Source: Paraburkholderia graminis C4D1M (GTDB lineage: Bacteria > Pseudomonadota > Gammaproteobacteria > Burkholderiales > Burkholderiaceae). From it: DNA of 64,000 bases. The notes beneath the pieces were generated by a model that was not told the origin of the DNA, did not search any database, and saw only the letters and a list, made by a program, of their open reading frames with translations. The stretch lies in contig NZ_ABLD01000001.1 of the NCBI RefSeq assembly GCF_000172415.1, forward strand, positions 1 to 64,000. Direction: 5' to 3'. Below, one piece after another: positions 44,351 to 56,113 of the stretch (the first letter of the stretch is position 1; each line of letters starts with the position of its first letter). A program made the translations under genes and the position numbers.

Positions 44351-44422
44351 GGATGGGAACGCATGTCGTGGCAGCACGTCAGGCCGCCCGTATGGCTGAC
44401 GATTAACAATCGGTCCGCAGAG

Positions 44423-44441
44423 GGGCCGCATTACGCGGCCC
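44423..44441 (-). other. stem-loop just after pqqA
   Basis: GGGCCGC/GCGGCCC, a perfect 7-base-pair stem with a 5-base loop, begins nine bases after the pqqA stop on the minus strand. No T-run follows. Similar structures between pqqA and the next gene elsewhere are thought to raise pqqA transcript levels over the rest of the operon. Confidence 0.6.
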
Positions 44442-44449
44442 ATGCGGGC

Positions 44450-44524
44450 TTAACGCGTAGCGATATACATCGTGATTTCGAAACCAAAACGCATATCGGT
44501 GTAGCTCGGAGTCGTCCATTGCAT
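44450..44524 (-). CDS. pqqA: PQQ precursor peptide PqqA
   Basis: A 24-residue peptide, too short for normal gene finding. It starts MQWTTPSY, carries the core FGFEITMY and ends IATR. Glu16 and Tyr20 have the E-x3-Y spacing of the two residues that PqqE cross-links to build PQQ. A strong GGAGGAAG site lies eight bases before the ATG. It is 12 kb upstream of pqqB and is followed, in the same direction, by a DUF447 gene and mfnB instead of pqqB, with a stem-loop directly after it. It is divergent from the cbb operon. Confidence 0.95.
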   Translation of the reverse strand: MQWTTPSYTDMRFGFEITMYIATR

Positions 44525-44748
44525 ATGTGCTTCCTCCATCGGTTGATACAGCGTCACGCCGTCGGCCCGGCAAGGCGCCGGACTTCATGGGCATCATCGG
44601 CTACGCAAGGTTCGTGCCGCAATGGCAATCGCACTCGATGCAGCCGATGCCGCGCCGCGACACGGTTTTCGCCGGATAGCGGCGGCGGTAGCTTCGCACG
44701 CCGCGTGGGTGCCTGACGGCATTTCGTGCGGCGCACTGTTCCGATAAT

Positions 44749-44777
44749 GCAGCAAAGTGTGCCACCGCGCAGCAAAG
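44749..44777. repeat. direct repeats GCAGCAAAG, 20 bases apart
   Basis: Two identical 9-base copies (44,749-44,757 and 44,769-44,777) are spaced by two helical turns, about 225 bases upstream of pqqA. The arrangement fits tandem binding of an activator to one DNA face, for pqqA or cbbL. Confidence 0.4.
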
Positions 44778-44902
44778 ACCCTTGTGCGGGTGTCACTTAG
44801 GGTTCGTCCTGAGCACTAGCGTCTGGTGCTGGTCGGTGAGGACGGCATTTGAGTTCACCTGCCAAAACCCCACACCACCCTATGCGATGAATAACCGATC
44901 GC

Positions 44903-44919
44903 TTAACTCTGCCAAATAA
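44903..44919. promoter_or_regulatory. candidate CbbR site, TTA-N11-TAA
   Basis: TTA (44,903) and TAA (44,917) with an 11-base spacer, 95 bases before the cbbL start, meet the T-N11-A rule for LysR-type regulators such as CbbR. No cbbR gene is adjacent, so the regulator must be encoded elsewhere. Confidence 0.4.
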
Positions 44920-44941
44920 AATCGTGAATTCCCGTCGATGA

Positions 44942-46513
<1,572 letters not shown>

Positions 46514-46639
46514 GTCGTTAAGCAGCTTAAACCCCGCATCAAAAGATCACGGATGCAAGTTCGCAGCGGTGCCGACCCACCGCGCGTGACACCGCTTGCG
46601 CCGTCCGAACGTTGCAGTCAATCAATCGCGAGGTACGTC

Positions 46640-47068
46640 ATGCGTATTACACAGGGCACGTTCTCCTTCCTGCCGGAATTGACCGACGAGGAAATCGGTC
46701 TGCAGATCGACTATGCATTGAGCCAGGGCTGGGCCTGTTCCGTCGAATTCACCGACGACCCGCATCCGCGCAATACGTATTGGGAAATGTGGGGTCTCCC
46801 GATGTTCGACCTGCACGATGCAGCCGGCGTGCTGCAGGAAGTAAAAGCGTGCCGCGCGGCAAGGCCCGATCATTACATCAAGGTCAATGCGTTCGATTCG
46901 GTGCGCGGCTTCGAGACGATGCGCCTGTCGTTCATCGTCAATCGTCCCGATCATGAGCCGGGTTTCCGTCTGACGCGTCAGGACGGGCCAGGACGTTTGC
47001 AACACTACGGCCTTGCGGGCTATGCGAGCGACCGGCCTTCGGGCGAACGCTACGGCACGGAGCATTGA
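46640..47068 (+). CDS. cbbS: RuBisCO small subunit, red-type
   Basis: A 142-residue small subunit. The start [19 protein letters not shown] is the family N-terminus; an upstream in-frame extension was rejected. The central [14 protein letters not shown] is conserved. The C-terminal extension after residue 110 ([13 protein letters not shown] and beyond) is characteristic of red-type enzymes, where it forms beta-hairpins in the central channel. Confidence 0.96.
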   Translation: MRITQGTFSFLPELTDEEIGLQIDYALSQGWACSVEFTDDPHPRNTYWEMWGLPMFDLHDAAGVLQEVKACRAARPDHYIKVNAFDSVRGFETMRLSFIVNRPDHEPGFRLTRQDGPGRLQHYGLAGYASDRPSGERYGTEH

Positions 47069-47071
47069 CAC

Positions 47072-48046
47072 ATGAACCTCGCGCTGCCGCCCCATATCGA
47101 TCTCGCCGCGCTGTATCGCGACTCGGGCATCGGCGACGTGCTCGCGGAACTCGACCGCGATCTCGTCGGGCTCGTGCCGGTCAAGACGCGCATCCGCGAG
47201 ATTGCCGCGCATCTGCTGGTCGAGCGTGCGCGCGAATCGCTCGGTCTCGCGAGCGGCGCGCCGACGCTGCACATGTGTTTCTCGGGCAATCCGGGCACGG
47301 GCAAAACCACGGTTGCACTGCGCATGGCCGAAGTCTTGCACCGGCTCGGCTACATTCGCCGCAATCATCTGGTGTCGGTCACGCGCGACGATCTGGTCGG
47401 CCAGTACATTGGCCACACCGCGCCAAAAACGCGCGATGTGCTGAAGCGCGCGATGGGCGGCGTGCTGTTCATTGACGAAGCGTATTACCTGTACCGTCCC
47501 GAGAACGAACGCGACTACGGTCAGGAAGCGATAGAAATCCTGCTGCAAACGATGGAAAACCAGCGCGACGATCTCGTCGTGATCCTCGCCGGTTACGCGT
47601 CGCGGATGGAAGTGTTCTTCGAGAGCAATCCGGGTTTTCGCTCGCGCATCGCGCATCACATCACGTTTCCCGATTACGGCGACGCGGAATTGCTCGACAT
47701 TGCCGAGCGCATGCTCGCGACGATGCATTACCGCTTCGACACGGATTCGCGGCGCGCTTTCGCGGACTACCTCGCATTGCGCACGCGTCAGCCGAATTTT
47801 GCCAATGCGCGCTCGGTGCGCAATGCGCTCGACCGCTCGCGGCTGCGCCAGGCCAATCGTCTTTTCGCGAGAGCGATCGACGGCGGCGCGCCAATCGACG
47901 CAGCCGCATTGACGCTGATCGCGGCCGAGGACATTCGCGCGAGCCGCGTGTTCGCCGAAGCGTCCGCCCATGCGTCGAACGCAGATACGCCCGACGCGCC
48001 GGATGCGCCCGAAGCGCACCACACCGCCCCCGCGCCGCCAGGCTGA
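47072..48046 (+). CDS. cbbX: RuBisCO activase CbbX (AAA+)
   Basis: A 324-residue AAA+ ATPase that remodels inhibited red-type RuBisCO by pulling the large-subunit C-terminus. Walker A is GNPGTGKTT, Walker [11 protein letters not shown], followed by pore-loop and sensor regions ([22 protein letters not shown]). The C-terminal 30 residues are Ala/Asp/Pro-rich and unstructured. It starts three bases after the cbbS stop. Confidence 0.96.
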   Translation: MNLALPPHIDLAALYRDSGIGDVLAELDRDLVGLVPVKTRIREIAAHLLVERARESLGLASGAPTLHMCFSGNPGTGKTTVALRMAEVLHRLGYIRRNHLVSVTRDDLVGQYIGHTAPKTRDVLKRAMGGVLFIDEAYYLYRPENERDYGQEAIEILLQTMENQRDDLVVILAGYASRMEVFFESNPGFRSRIAHHITFPDYGDAELLDIAERMLATMHYRFDTDSRRAFADYLALRTRQPNFANARSVRNALDRSRLRQANRLFARAIDGGAPIDAAALTLIAAEDIRASRVFAEASAHASNADTPDAPDAPEAHHTAPAPPG

Positions 48047-48071
48047 AACAGAACAACCTCAGGAGATCGCC

Positions 48072-49187
48072 ATGCAAGACGGACGCACGACCCTTTCGAA
48101 GTTTCTGATCGACACGCTCGACCGCCAGCCTTGCGCGGCGGGAACCGCGCAAAACGCGGGCCTTTCCGCGCTGCTGATCGACGTGGCCGCGGCCATCAAG
48201 TCGATTTCGGCGATGCTCACCAAGGGCGCGCTCGGCGGGCATTACGGCTCGGCGCACAGCGTCAACACGCATGGCGAGGAACAGAAGAAGCTCGACGTCG
48301 CCACCAACGAAGTCTTCGTGCAGCACTGCGAGTGGGACGGTCTCCTCGCGGCGATGGCCTCCGAAGAAATGGAGCGCGTCTACACGATTCCGCAGCACTA
48401 TCCGCGCGGCGACTATCTGCTCGCATTCGATCCGCTCGATGGCTCGTCGAACATCGACATCAACGGCGTAGTCGGGTCGATCTTCTCGGTGCTGCGTCAT
48501 GTGGACGATCGTCCCGCCGACGCCGAAGAACCCGTGGGCGAATCCGCTTTTCTGCGGCCGGGCCGCGAGCAGGTCGCGGCGGGCTATGCGATCTACGGTC
48601 CCTCGACCATGCTCGTGCTGTCGGTCGGCAACGGCACGCATGGCTTCACGCTCGAACGCGACATCGGCAATTTCGTGCTCACGCATTCGAACATCCGCAT
48701 TCCCGCGGAAACGGCGGAGTTCGCGATCAACGCATCGAACGAACGCTTCTGGGAGCCGCCGGTGCGCCGCTATGTGCAGGAGTGCAAGGACGGACGCACC
48801 GGCTGCCGGACCGAGGACTTCAACATGCGCTGGATCGCCTCGATGGTCGCGGAAGTGCATCGCATCCTGATGCGCGGCGGCGTGTTCATGTATCCGCGCG
48901 ACTCGAAAACGCCCGGCATGCACGGGCGCCTGCGGCTTCTGTACGAAGCGAATCCGATGAGCTTTCTGGTCGAGCAGGCGGGCGGTCTTTCGATTACAGG
49001 CCGCGAACGCATTCTCGACGTCGTGCCGCACACATTGCATGGCCGCGTGCCCGTGATTCTCGGCTCGCGCAACGAAGTCGAGCGCATTGGCCGCTATCAC
49101 GGCGAGTACGACCGTGGCGAGGACCAGCCGTTCACGTCGCCGCTCTTCGGCCGACGCTCGCTGTTTCTGCCGGGCTTCACGGCCTGA
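48072..49187 (+). CDS. cbbF: Fructose-1,6-bisphosphatase class I
   Basis: A 371-residue enzyme converting fructose (and in Calvin operons probably also sedoheptulose) bisphosphate to the monophosphate. The metal-binding motif [13 protein letters not shown] and the substrate segments [20 protein letters not shown] are present. The start at MQDGRTTLS is preceded by AGGAGA; longer in-frame starts overlap cbbX. Confidence 0.95.
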   Translation: MQDGRTTLSKFLIDTLDRQPCAAGTAQNAGLSALLIDVAAAIKSISAMLTKGALGGHYGSAHSVNTHGEEQKKLDVATNEVFVQHCEWDGLLAAMASEEMERVYTIPQHYPRGDYLLAFDPLDGSSNIDINGVVGSIFSVLRHVDDRPADAEEPVGESAFLRPGREQVAAGYAIYGPSTMLVLSVGNGTHGFTLERDIGNFVLTHSNIRIPAETAEFAINASNERFWEPPVRRYVQECKDGRTGCRTEDFNMRWIASMVAEVHRILMRGGVFMYPRDSKTPGMHGRLRLLYEANPMSFLVEQAGGLSITGRERILDVVPHTLHGRVPVILGSRNEVERIGRYHGEYDRGEDQPFTSPLFGRRSLFLPGFTA

Positions 49188-49256
49188 TTGCGCGCAATGC
49201 AGGCTCGCACTGACGCAGAGCGGCCGAACACAACACTACTATCCGGAGACAAGCGC

Positions 49257-50129
49257 ATGTCAATCAAACACCCGATCATCGCGGTGACCGGTTCGAGCGG
49301 CGCCGGCACGACGACCGTGATGAAGAGCTTTGCCCATATTTTCAGGCGCGAAAAGATCAACGCGCAGATCGTGGAAGGCGACGCGTTTCACCGCTACGAC
49401 CGCAACGGCATGCGCGAAGCAATGAAGCAGCACGAGCGCGACGGCGTGCCGAACTTCAGCCACTTCGGACCGCAAGCGAATCTGCTGGAAGAACTCGAAG
49501 CGCTCTTCGCGAGCTACGGAGAGACCGGCACCGGCAAGTTTCGTCATTACGTGCACGACGAAACGGAGACGCGTCTCTACAAGCAGGATGCCGGCACGTT
49601 CACGCCTTGGGAAGACGTGCAGCCCGACACTGACCTGATGTTCTACGAAGGTCTGCACGGCGCGGCGGTGACCGACCACATCGACATCGCGCGGCATGCG
49701 GATCTGCTGATTGGCGTGGTGCCGACCATCAACCTCGAATGGATTCAGAAACTGCATCGCGATCAGACCATGCGCGGCTACTCGCATGAAGCGGTCGTCG
49801 ATACGATCTTGCGGCGCATGCCCGACTACGTGAACTACATCTGCCCGCAGTTTTCCCGCACGCATGTCAATTTCCAGCGCGTGCCGACCGTGGATACGTC
49901 GAACCCGTTCATTGCGCGCGAGATTCCGCAGCCCGACGAGAGCTTTGTCGTGATCCGCTTCGCGCGGCCCAAAGGCATCGACTTCCAGTATCTGCTGACC
50001 ATGTTGCACGACTCGTTCATGTCGCGGCCGAATGTGATCGTCGTGCCGGGCGGCAAGATGGGCCTCGCCATGCAACTGATCTTCACGCCGATGATTCTGC
50101 AACTGATCGACCGGCGCTCGCGAGCGTAA
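49257..50129 (+). CDS. cbbP: Phosphoribulokinase
   Basis: A 290-residue kinase producing ribulose-1,5-bisphosphate. The P-loop reads GSSGAGTTT; catalytic and substrate segments are EGDAFHRYDR, NFSHFGPQAN, and YEGLHGA. CGGAG precedes the chosen ATG; the ORF's 23-residue upstream extension is unsupported. Bacterial, proteobacterial-type length. Confidence 0.96.
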   Translation: MSIKHPIIAVTGSSGAGTTTVMKSFAHIFRREKINAQIVEGDAFHRYDRNGMREAMKQHERDGVPNFSHFGPQANLLEELEALFASYGETGTGKFRHYVHDETETRLYKQDAGTFTPWEDVQPDTDLMFYEGLHGAAVTDHIDIARHADLLIGVVPTINLEWIQKLHRDQTMRGYSHEAVVDTILRRMPDYVNYICPQFSRTHVNFQRVPTVDTSNPFIAREIPQPDESFVVIRFARPKGIDFQYLLTMLHDSFMSRPNVIVVPGGKMGLAMQLIFTPMILQLIDRRSRA

Positions 50130-50198
50130 GCCGTAGCCGCGGCCCCGCCGCAAAGACCCGACGCGAAACACCGGCTTGCTGTTCCAAGGAGACATTCG

Positions 50199-52268
50199 AT
50201 GAGCGCCGTCGCAGAATCGCTTGCATTACCTGAAACCCGCCTAATGGCCGACGCGCTGCGCATGCTCGCCATCGACGCCGTCGAAGCGGCGAAGTCGGGC
50301 CACCCCGGCATGCCGCTCGGCATGGCCGAGATCGCCGTTGCGTTGTGGGACCGGCATCTGAAACACAATCCGCGCAATCCCGCGTGGCCCGACCGCGACC
50401 GCTTCGTGCTGTCGAACGGACATGGTTCGATGCTGTTGTACGGGCTGCTGCATCTCACCGGCTACGATCTGCCGATAGACGAACTGAAACGCTTTCGTCA
50501 ATTGCACAGCAAAACGCCGGGGCATCCCGAAGTGGGCGTGACGCCCGGCGTCGAGACGACCACCGGTCCGCTTGGCCAGGGCCTCGCCAACGCGGTCGGC
50601 ATGGCGCTCGCGGAAGCGCTGCTCGCGCACGAGTTCAACCGGCCCGGCCATACGATTGTCGATCACCGTACCTATGTATTCGCCGGCGACGGCTGCCTCA
50701 TGGAAGGCATTTCGCACGAAGCGGCATCGCTTGCGGGCACGCTGAAGCTCGACAAGCTCACGGTGCTCTATGACGACAACGGTATCTCCATCGACGGCCA
50801 TGTCGCGCAGTGGTTCAACGACGACACGCCCGCGCGTTTTGCCGCATACGGCTGGCAGGTGGTGCGCGACGTCGACGGTCACGATGCGGACGCGGTCGAC
50901 CGCGCGCTGCAAGACGCGCATGCAGCCGGCCGGCCCACGCTGATCTGCTGCCGCACGGTGATCGGCAGAGGCTCGCCTGGCAAAGCGGGCACGCACGATG
51001 TGCATGGCGCGCCGCTGGGCGCCGACGAAGTCGCGAATACGCGGCGCGCGCTCGGCTGGCCATATCCGCCGTTCGTCGTGCCCGAGGAGGCTCGCTCGCA
51101 GTGGGATGCGCGCGCTCGCGGCGAGGCGGCCGAAGCCGACTGGAGACGCCGCTTCGAAGCGTATCGCAATCACTATCCGCATGAAGCCGCCGAATTCGAG
51201 CGCAGGACGCAAGGCAGGCTGCCCGCGCATTGGCACGATGCCGTTCGCGCGATGCTGCGCGACGCCGACAGCGCGGCGCAAACCATCGCGACGCGCAAGG
51301 CTTCGCAGCAGACCATTGCCGTGCTGGCTCGCGCGCTGCCGGAATTGCTCGGCGGCTCGGCGGATCTGACAGGCTCGAATCTGACCAACTGGCAGGCGGC
51401 GGTGGACATCCACGCGGACGAAGGCGGCCTGCGCGGCGGCAACTATCTGCACTACGGCGTGCGCGAGTTCGGCATGAGCGCGGTGATCAACGGTATCGCG
51501 CTGCATCGCGGGCAGATTGCGTTCGGCGGCACGTTCCTCACATTTTCCGACTACTCGCGCAACGCGCTGCGCATGGCCGCGTTGATGAAGACGCGCTCGA
51601 TCTTCGTGTTCACACACGATTCGATTGGTCTTGGCGAAGACGGGCCGACGCATCAGTCGGTCGAGCACGCGGCGAGCTTGCGGCTGATTCCGGGGCTCGA
51701 CGTCTGGCGACCGTGCGATACGGTCGAAACCGCGCGCGCGTGGGCCAGCGCGATCGAACGCAATGGGCCGACGTGCCTGCTGCTGAGCCGGCAGAACCTT
51801 CCGTTCGTCGCGCGCGACAGCGAACAGATCGACGCAATCGAGCGAGGCGGTTATGTGTTGCGCGATTGGCCGGAGGCTAATGCACAAGCGCGCGTCGTGC
51901 TAATTGCTACGGGTTCCGAAGTATCGCTCGCGCTCGATTCGCTCGCGCTGCTCGCCGAAACGGGCATCGCCGCACGCGTCGTGTCGATGCCGTCGACCAG
52001 CGTATTCGACCGGCAGCCGGATGCATGGCGCGAAGCGGTGCTGCCGCCGGGCGTGCCGCGCGTCGCCGTCGAAGCGGGCGTGCGCGCGTTCTGGCGGCAG
52101 TACGTGGGGCTCGAAGGCGGCGTCGTGGGTATCGACAGCTTCGGCGAATCCGCGCCCGCTGCCGCGCTGTTCGAACATTTCGCGCTGACCGCGCAAGCCG
52201 TGGCCGACGAAGCGCGCCGCGTCGTGCAGCGCTTCGCTTCGCACGAGCGGCACAACAGAATCCAATGA
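50199..52268 (+). CDS. cbbT: Transketolase
   Basis: A 689-residue thiamine-diphosphate enzyme for carbon rearrangements in the regenerative phase. It has [31 protein letters not shown] and the TPP-binding [13 protein letters not shown]...YDDNGIS pattern, with the second-domain Glu region [20 protein letters not shown] precedes the start. Length is normal. Confidence 0.95.
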   Translation: MSAVAESLALPETRLMADALRMLAIDAVEAAKSGHPGMPLGMAEIAVALWDRHLKHNPRNPAWPDRDRFVLSNGHGSMLLYGLLHLTGYDLPIDELKRFRQLHSKTPGHPEVGVTPGVETTTGPLGQGLANAVGMALAEALLAHEFNRPGHTIVDHRTYVFAGDGCLMEGISHEAASLAGTLKLDKLTVLYDDNGISIDGHVAQWFNDDTPARFAAYGWQVVRDVDGHDADAVDRALQDAHAAGRPTLICCRTVIGRGSPGKAGTHDVHGAPLGADEVANTRRALGWPYPPFVVPEEARSQWDARARGEAAEADWRRRFEAYRNHYPHEAAEFERRTQGRLPAHWHDAVRAMLRDADSAAQTIATRKASQQTIAVLARALPELLGGSADLTGSNLTNWQAAVDIHADEGGLRGGNYLHYGVREFGMSAVINGIALHRGQIAFGGTFLTFSDYSRNALRMAALMKTRSIFVFTHDSIGLGEDGPTHQSVEHAASLRLIPGLDVWRPCDTVETARAWASAIERNGPTCLLLSRQNLPFVARDSEQIDAIERGGYVLRDWPEANAQARVVLIATGSEVSLALDSLALLAETGIAARVVSMPSTSVFDRQPDAWREAVLPPGVPRVAVEAGVRAFWRQYVGLEGGVVGIDSFGESAPAAALFEHFALTAQAVADEARRVVQRFASHERHNRIQ

Positions 52269-52289
52269 TTCGTTCCCGAGGAGTTTGCA

Positions 52290-53327
52290 ATGGCCTTCAT
52301 CGCACTGCGTCAACTACTGGATCACGCGGCCGAACACGGCTACGGCGTGCCCGCGTTCAACGTCAACAACATGGAGCAGATTCACGCGATCATGCAGGCC
52401 GCGGAGGAAACCGCGAGCCCGGTGATCCTGCAAGCGTCGGCTGGCGCGCGCAAGTATGCGGGCGAGCCGTATCTGCGTCATCTGGTGCTCGCCGCGCTCG
52501 AAGCGCATCCCGACATTCCGCTCGTGCTGCATCAGGATCACGGCGCGAGTCCGGCCGTGTGTCAGCAGGCAATCCGCTCGGGCTTTACATCGGTGATGAT
52601 GGACGGCTCGCTGCTGCCCGATCAGAAAACGCCCGCCGCCTATGACTACAACGTCGACGTGAGCCGTCGTGTAGTAGAAGCGGCGCACGCGGTCGGCGTT
52701 TCCGTTGAAGGCGAACTGGGTTGCTTAGGTTCGCTCGAAACGGGCACGGCCGGCGAGGAAGACGGCGTCGGCGCGCAAGGCCAGCTCACGCGCGACGCTC
52801 TGCTGACCGATCCGAGCGAAGCGCAAATTTTCGTCGATGCAACCGGCGTCGATGCGCTCGCCATCGCGATCGGCACATCGCACGGCGCGTATAAATTCAG
52901 CCGCCAGCCCACCGGCGATATTCTCGCGATCGACCGCATCGTGCAGATACACGAGCGCATTCCGAATACGCATCTCGTGATGCATGGGTCGTCGTCGGTG
53001 CCGCAGGAATGGCTTGCGGTGATCCGCGAATATGGCGGCGAGATTCCGACGACGTATGGCGTGCCCGTCGAGGAAATTCAGCGCGGCATTGCGCACGGTG
53101 TGCGCAAGGTGAATATCGACACCGACATCCGGCTCGCGATGAGCGGCGCGATGCGCAAGTCGATGGCGAATGCGCGCGGCGAATTCGATCCGCGGGCCGC
53201 GTTGAAGGCGGCGACGGCGGCGGCGCGCGGCATTTGCGTCGAGCGCTTCGAGGCGTTCGGTTGCGCGGGGCAGGCGCCGCGCATCAAGCCGTTGCCGCTC
53301 GAGGCAATGGCGCGCCGTTATCACTGA
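52290..53327 (+). CDS. cbbA: Fructose-bisphosphate aldolase class II (Calvin subtype)
   Basis: A 345-residue zinc aldolase. Zinc ligands occur in [11 protein letters not shown] and later in [11 protein letters not shown] and [21 protein letters not shown] binds phosphate. A GAGGAG site lies before the ATG, 21 bases after cbbT. The sequence pattern is that of the Calvin-cycle subtype, which can act on fructose and sedoheptulose bisphosphates. Confidence 0.95.
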   Translation: MAFIALRQLLDHAAEHGYGVPAFNVNNMEQIHAIMQAAEETASPVILQASAGARKYAGEPYLRHLVLAALEAHPDIPLVLHQDHGASPAVCQQAIRSGFTSVMMDGSLLPDQKTPAAYDYNVDVSRRVVEAAHAVGVSVEGELGCLGSLETGTAGEEDGVGAQGQLTRDALLTDPSEAQIFVDATGVDALAIAIGTSHGAYKFSRQPTGDILAIDRIVQIHERIPNTHLVMHGSSSVPQEWLAVIREYGGEIPTTYGVPVEEIQRGIAHGVRKVNIDTDIRLAMSGAMRKSMANARGEFDPRAALKAATAAARGICVERFEAFGCAGQAPRIKPLPLEAMARRYH

Positions 53328-53342
53328 ACGCAAGGAGACATC

Positions 53343-54056
53343 ATGCGTGATTTTCTGATTGCTCCTTCGCTGCTGTCCGCCGATTTTGCGCGTCTCGCCG
53401 ACGAGATTCGCGACGTCACCGTGGCCGGCGCGGACTGGGTTCATCTCGACGTAATGGACAACCATTACGTGCCGAATCTGACGGTCGGGCCGCTCGTGTG
53501 TTCGGCGATCCGGCCGCATACGCGCGTGCCGATCGACGTGCATCTGATGACCATGCCGGTCGATCCGCTCGTCATCGCCTTTGCGGAAGCGGGCGCGAAC
53601 ACGATCAGTTTTCATCCGGAAGCGTCGCTGCATGTGCACCGGACGATCGAGCTCATCAAGACGCAGGGCGCGCGCGTCGGACTCGCGCTGAATCCGGCCA
53701 CGCCGCTCGCGGTGCTCGATCATGTGATCGAACGGCTCGACGTGGTGCTCGTGATGTCGGTGAATCCCGGCTTCGGTGGCCAGGCGTTCATACCCGAGAC
53801 GCTCGCGAAGTTGCGCATGCTGCGTGAACGGGTCGACGCCACGATGCAGCGCACGGGTCGTCCGTTGCTGATCGAAGTGGATGGCGGGGTAAAGGCGTCG
53901 AACATCGCGCAGATTGCGGCGGCGGGCGCCGATGTGTTCGTGGCCGGTTCGGCGGTGTTCGGCGCGGACGACTATGCGCGGGCGATCAGCGACATGCGCG
54001 GCGAACTTGCGCAAGTGAGCGAATCGGACGAAAGGGCTTTGGCGGAAGTGCGCTGA
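53343..54056 (+). CDS. cbbE: Ribulose-phosphate 3-epimerase
   Basis: A 237-residue TIM-barrel epimerase interconverting xylulose- and ribulose-5-phosphate. Metal and catalytic segments are WVHLDVMDNHYVPNLT, VHLMTMPVDP, VMSVNPGFGGQAFI and IEVDGGVKASN. AAGGAGA precedes the start. Last gene of the operon; GAPDH and phosphoglycerate kinase genes, often present in cbb operons, are absent. Confidence 0.95.
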   Translation: MRDFLIAPSLLSADFARLADEIRDVTVAGADWVHLDVMDNHYVPNLTVGPLVCSAIRPHTRVPIDVHLMTMPVDPLVIAFAEAGANTISFHPEASLHVHRTIELIKTQGARVGLALNPATPLAVLDHVIERLDVVLVMSVNPGFGGQAFIPETLAKLRMLRERVDATMQRTGRPLLIEVDGGVKASNIAQIAAAGADVFVAGSAVFGADDYARAISDMRGELAQVSESDERALAEVR

Positions 54057-54072
54057 AAAACTCGGGCGGCTG

Positions 54073-54115
54073 TTCGGTTTGGGAGAAATCGAACCGAATG
54101 GCGTCAGCGTTTTTT
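54073..54115. terminator. terminator hairpin after cbbE
   Basis: TTCGGTT (54,073-54,079) pairs with AACCGAA (54,092-54,098); a TTTTTT run follows at about 54,110 on the plus strand, and a TTTTT run exists on the minus side too. It lies between cbbE and the convergent DHPS-like gene and likely serves both. Confidence 0.6.
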
Positions 54116-55486
54116 CATCGTCTCGCCAGGCGCGCACCATGCCGACAGATCCTGTTCCGGCCGTTCGACGGCGCAACCCCAATCGAGCGGCTGGTCCTGA
54201 TCGAAGCGCTTGCCGAGACGCCACGCAATCTCGGCGCGCGCCAACTGTACGCCCATATAGAACGCGTGGCCGCCGTCGGCTTCGAGGTGCAGGTCGGGAT
54301 AGAGCGCGAACGGGTCGCCGGCTTTGAGATGACCGTCCCGGTTATAGACGTGGATGCCTTCGTCGCTGACCTGCACACGAAAGTTAGGATCGCGAACATC
54401 GCGCGCGAATTCGTCGATTTCCGCCGCGCTATAGGGGAAAGGGCGCTTTGCGTGAACGGTCGCGAGATCGCCGTTGATGCCCTTGGGCAGCATGTGCGCC
54501 TCGCGTGCGGCGTGCATCACGCGGCGCGCGACGTCCGCTTCGCGCACCGCGCGCCGCGCGTGCAGGCTGACGGACGTCGTGAGCACGGCCCTCACGCGAA
54601 GCTCCGCGGCCATGCCGAGCAGTACCGCGTTGATGCCGCTCGTGTCCGCTTCGGTCAACTCCGTTACGTTGCCGATGCCCATCATGATGGCCACGTCCGG
54701 ATAGCGTTCGCGCAGCCTGACATAGCGTGCAATCGACGTCGCGAGACCGAACGGAATTGGATCGAGAATCGGATCGGCGAGAAACGCGCGGCCGCGCGCG
54801 GCTAAAAGTTCGATGGCTGCGTCGAGCGAAGCAGGGTCGCCCGGATCGCGCGCGACGAGGATCGGTGTGGACGGCACTTCGTCGGCGATCCATAGTGTAT
54901 CGAGGTTCAGGCTCATCAGATAGTCCGCGCCCGCCCGGCCGCCGCGCAGCAATTCGTCGGTGCGCATCGAATCGACGCTCACCCGATAGCCTTCGGCTTT
55001 CAAACGGCGCACCGCATCCTCGAGATGCGGAAACGGCGTTTCCGGCAGACAGCCGATGTCGATCACATCCGCCCCCTGCGCCGCGTAGTCGCGTGCGCGC
55101 GCGGCGATGCCGTCGAGATCGAGGCGCGGCGCATCGACGATCTCCGCGAAAATCTCGGTCTCGTAGCGCGACAGGTCGACGGGTTTCGCCTCGCGGCCGA
55201 AGAATTGCGGCAGGTCTTTCACTTCTTCCGGTCCGCGCTCGAACGGCACGCCGTAGTGTTCGCTCAGCGCGGCGAGATCGCCACGGCAGCGCCCCGGCAC
55301 GATCACGCGTTGCGCGGCGAGCGGCGCGGGCACGCGTCGGCGGATCATGTCGGCCGTCATCAGCGCCGCAACCTGCAAACCGATTTCGCGGATTTCCCAA
55401 CTGAACGGCGTCGGCGCCATGCTTTCGAGCACGCGCACGAGGCTCTTTTCGGCGAGCCGGCCTGTCAGGAAGAGGATGTGTTCCAT
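54104..55486 (-). CDS. Dihydropteroate-synthase-like protein of H4MPT biosynthesis
   Basis: A 460-residue protein. The C-terminal two thirds form a pterin-binding TIM barrel like dihydropteroate synthase (GADVIDIGCLPETPFPHLED, YRVSVDSMRTDELL, GIGNVTELTEADTSGIN). The N-terminal part (MEHILFLTGRLAEKSLVRVL) is specific to the H4MPT group. It is expected to attach the pterin to the ribofuranosyl-aminobenzene moiety, although the exact bacterial reaction is less well proven. It faces cbbE and is first in line after dmrB. Confidence 0.82.
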   Translation of the reverse strand: MEHILFLTGRLAEKSLVRVLESMAPTPFSWEIREIGLQVAALMTADMIRRRVPAPLAAQRVIVPGRCRGDLAALSEHYGVPFERGPEEVKDLPQFFGREAKPVDLSRYETEIFAEIVDAPRLDLDGIAARARDYAAQGADVIDIGCLPETPFPHLEDAVRRLKAEGYRVSVDSMRTDELLRGGRAGADYLMSLNLDTLWIADEVPSTPILVARDPGDPASLDAAIELLAARGRAFLADPILDPIPFGLATSIARYVRLRERYPDVAIMMGIGNVTELTEADTSGINAVLLGMAAELRVRAVLTTSVSLHARRAVREADVARRVMHAAREAHMLPKGINGDLATVHAKRPFPYSAAEIDEFARDVRDPNFRVQVSDEGIHVYNRDGHLKAGDPFALYPDLHLEADGGHAFYMGVQLARAEIAWRLGKRFDQDQPLDWGCAVERPEQDLSAWCAPGETMKKR

Positions 55487-55534
55487 ATCAGTACGCGCCG
55501 GGCCGCCGGGCAGGTTTTTAGCGTGAGAGTGCTT

Positions 55535-56113
55535 TCATGCAAGATCGAGCATCGCGACCCGTTGATCCAGCGCGGCCTTCAACTCATCCAGCGAGCGCAC
55601 CACCGTCGTATATTCGAAGCGCGACAGGCGCTCCACATTGTCGAGCTCGATCGCCCGCGGCCGCAGTTCGACCCATTCGTTAGGGCTTTGCGTGACCACG
55701 GTCGGCTCGGTATCGCATGCAAAGACGATGCCCGGAATGCACTGCTTGCCCGCCTGAGCGTACATGTTGGTCGGCAGCGTATCGGAGATGCCGAACGCGC
55801 ACTTGGCCACCGTGTTGCTGGTGGCCGGCGCAATGATCACAGTGTGATACATGCCGTGATACAGCATGCCAACCGGCACGCCGCTCGCGCTCTTGTCGCG
55901 GAACACGTTGAAGCGCTCACGCAGTCGCGGCAGCTTCCAGCCGTAGAGCGGCAGCACTTCCTCGGCGGCGGCCGAGAGAAAGAGGTCGGTGCGCGGCAAG
56001 GCGAGCGCGAGCTCGATCGACTCCTCGAGCAGATGGCCCGAGCCGGTCACGCACCACGCAAAGCGCGCATCGGGCTTGAAGTCCGCGAGATGACGAGCCG
56101 GCGCCTGACTCAT
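55535..56113 (-). CDS. dmrB: Dihydromethanopterin reductase (acceptor), flavoprotein
   Basis: A 192-residue flavoprotein with the FMN phosphate motif CVTGSGHLLEESIE and the flavin-contact segment APATSNTVAKCAFGISDT. This type, characterised from Burkholderia xenovorans as DmrB, reduces dihydromethanopterin to the tetrahydro form in the last step of cofactor synthesis. The ATG overlaps the stop of the upstream sigma-54 activator gene (ATGA). Confidence 0.87.
   Translation of the reverse strand: MSQAPARHLADFKPDARFAWCVTGSGHLLEESIELALALPRTDLFLSAAAEEVLPLYGWKLPRLRERFNVFRDKSASGVPVGMLYHGMYHTVIIAPATSNTVAKCAFGISDTLPTNMYAQAGKQCIPGIVFACDTEPTVVTQSPNEWVELRPRAIELDNVERLSRFEYTTVVRSLDELKAALDQRVAMLDLA

Noticed and set aside
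44750..44790. TGGCACA on the minus strand upstream of pqqA as a sigma-54 promoter
   Set aside because: The GG and following GC doublets are separated by 8 or 11 bases, not the required 10.
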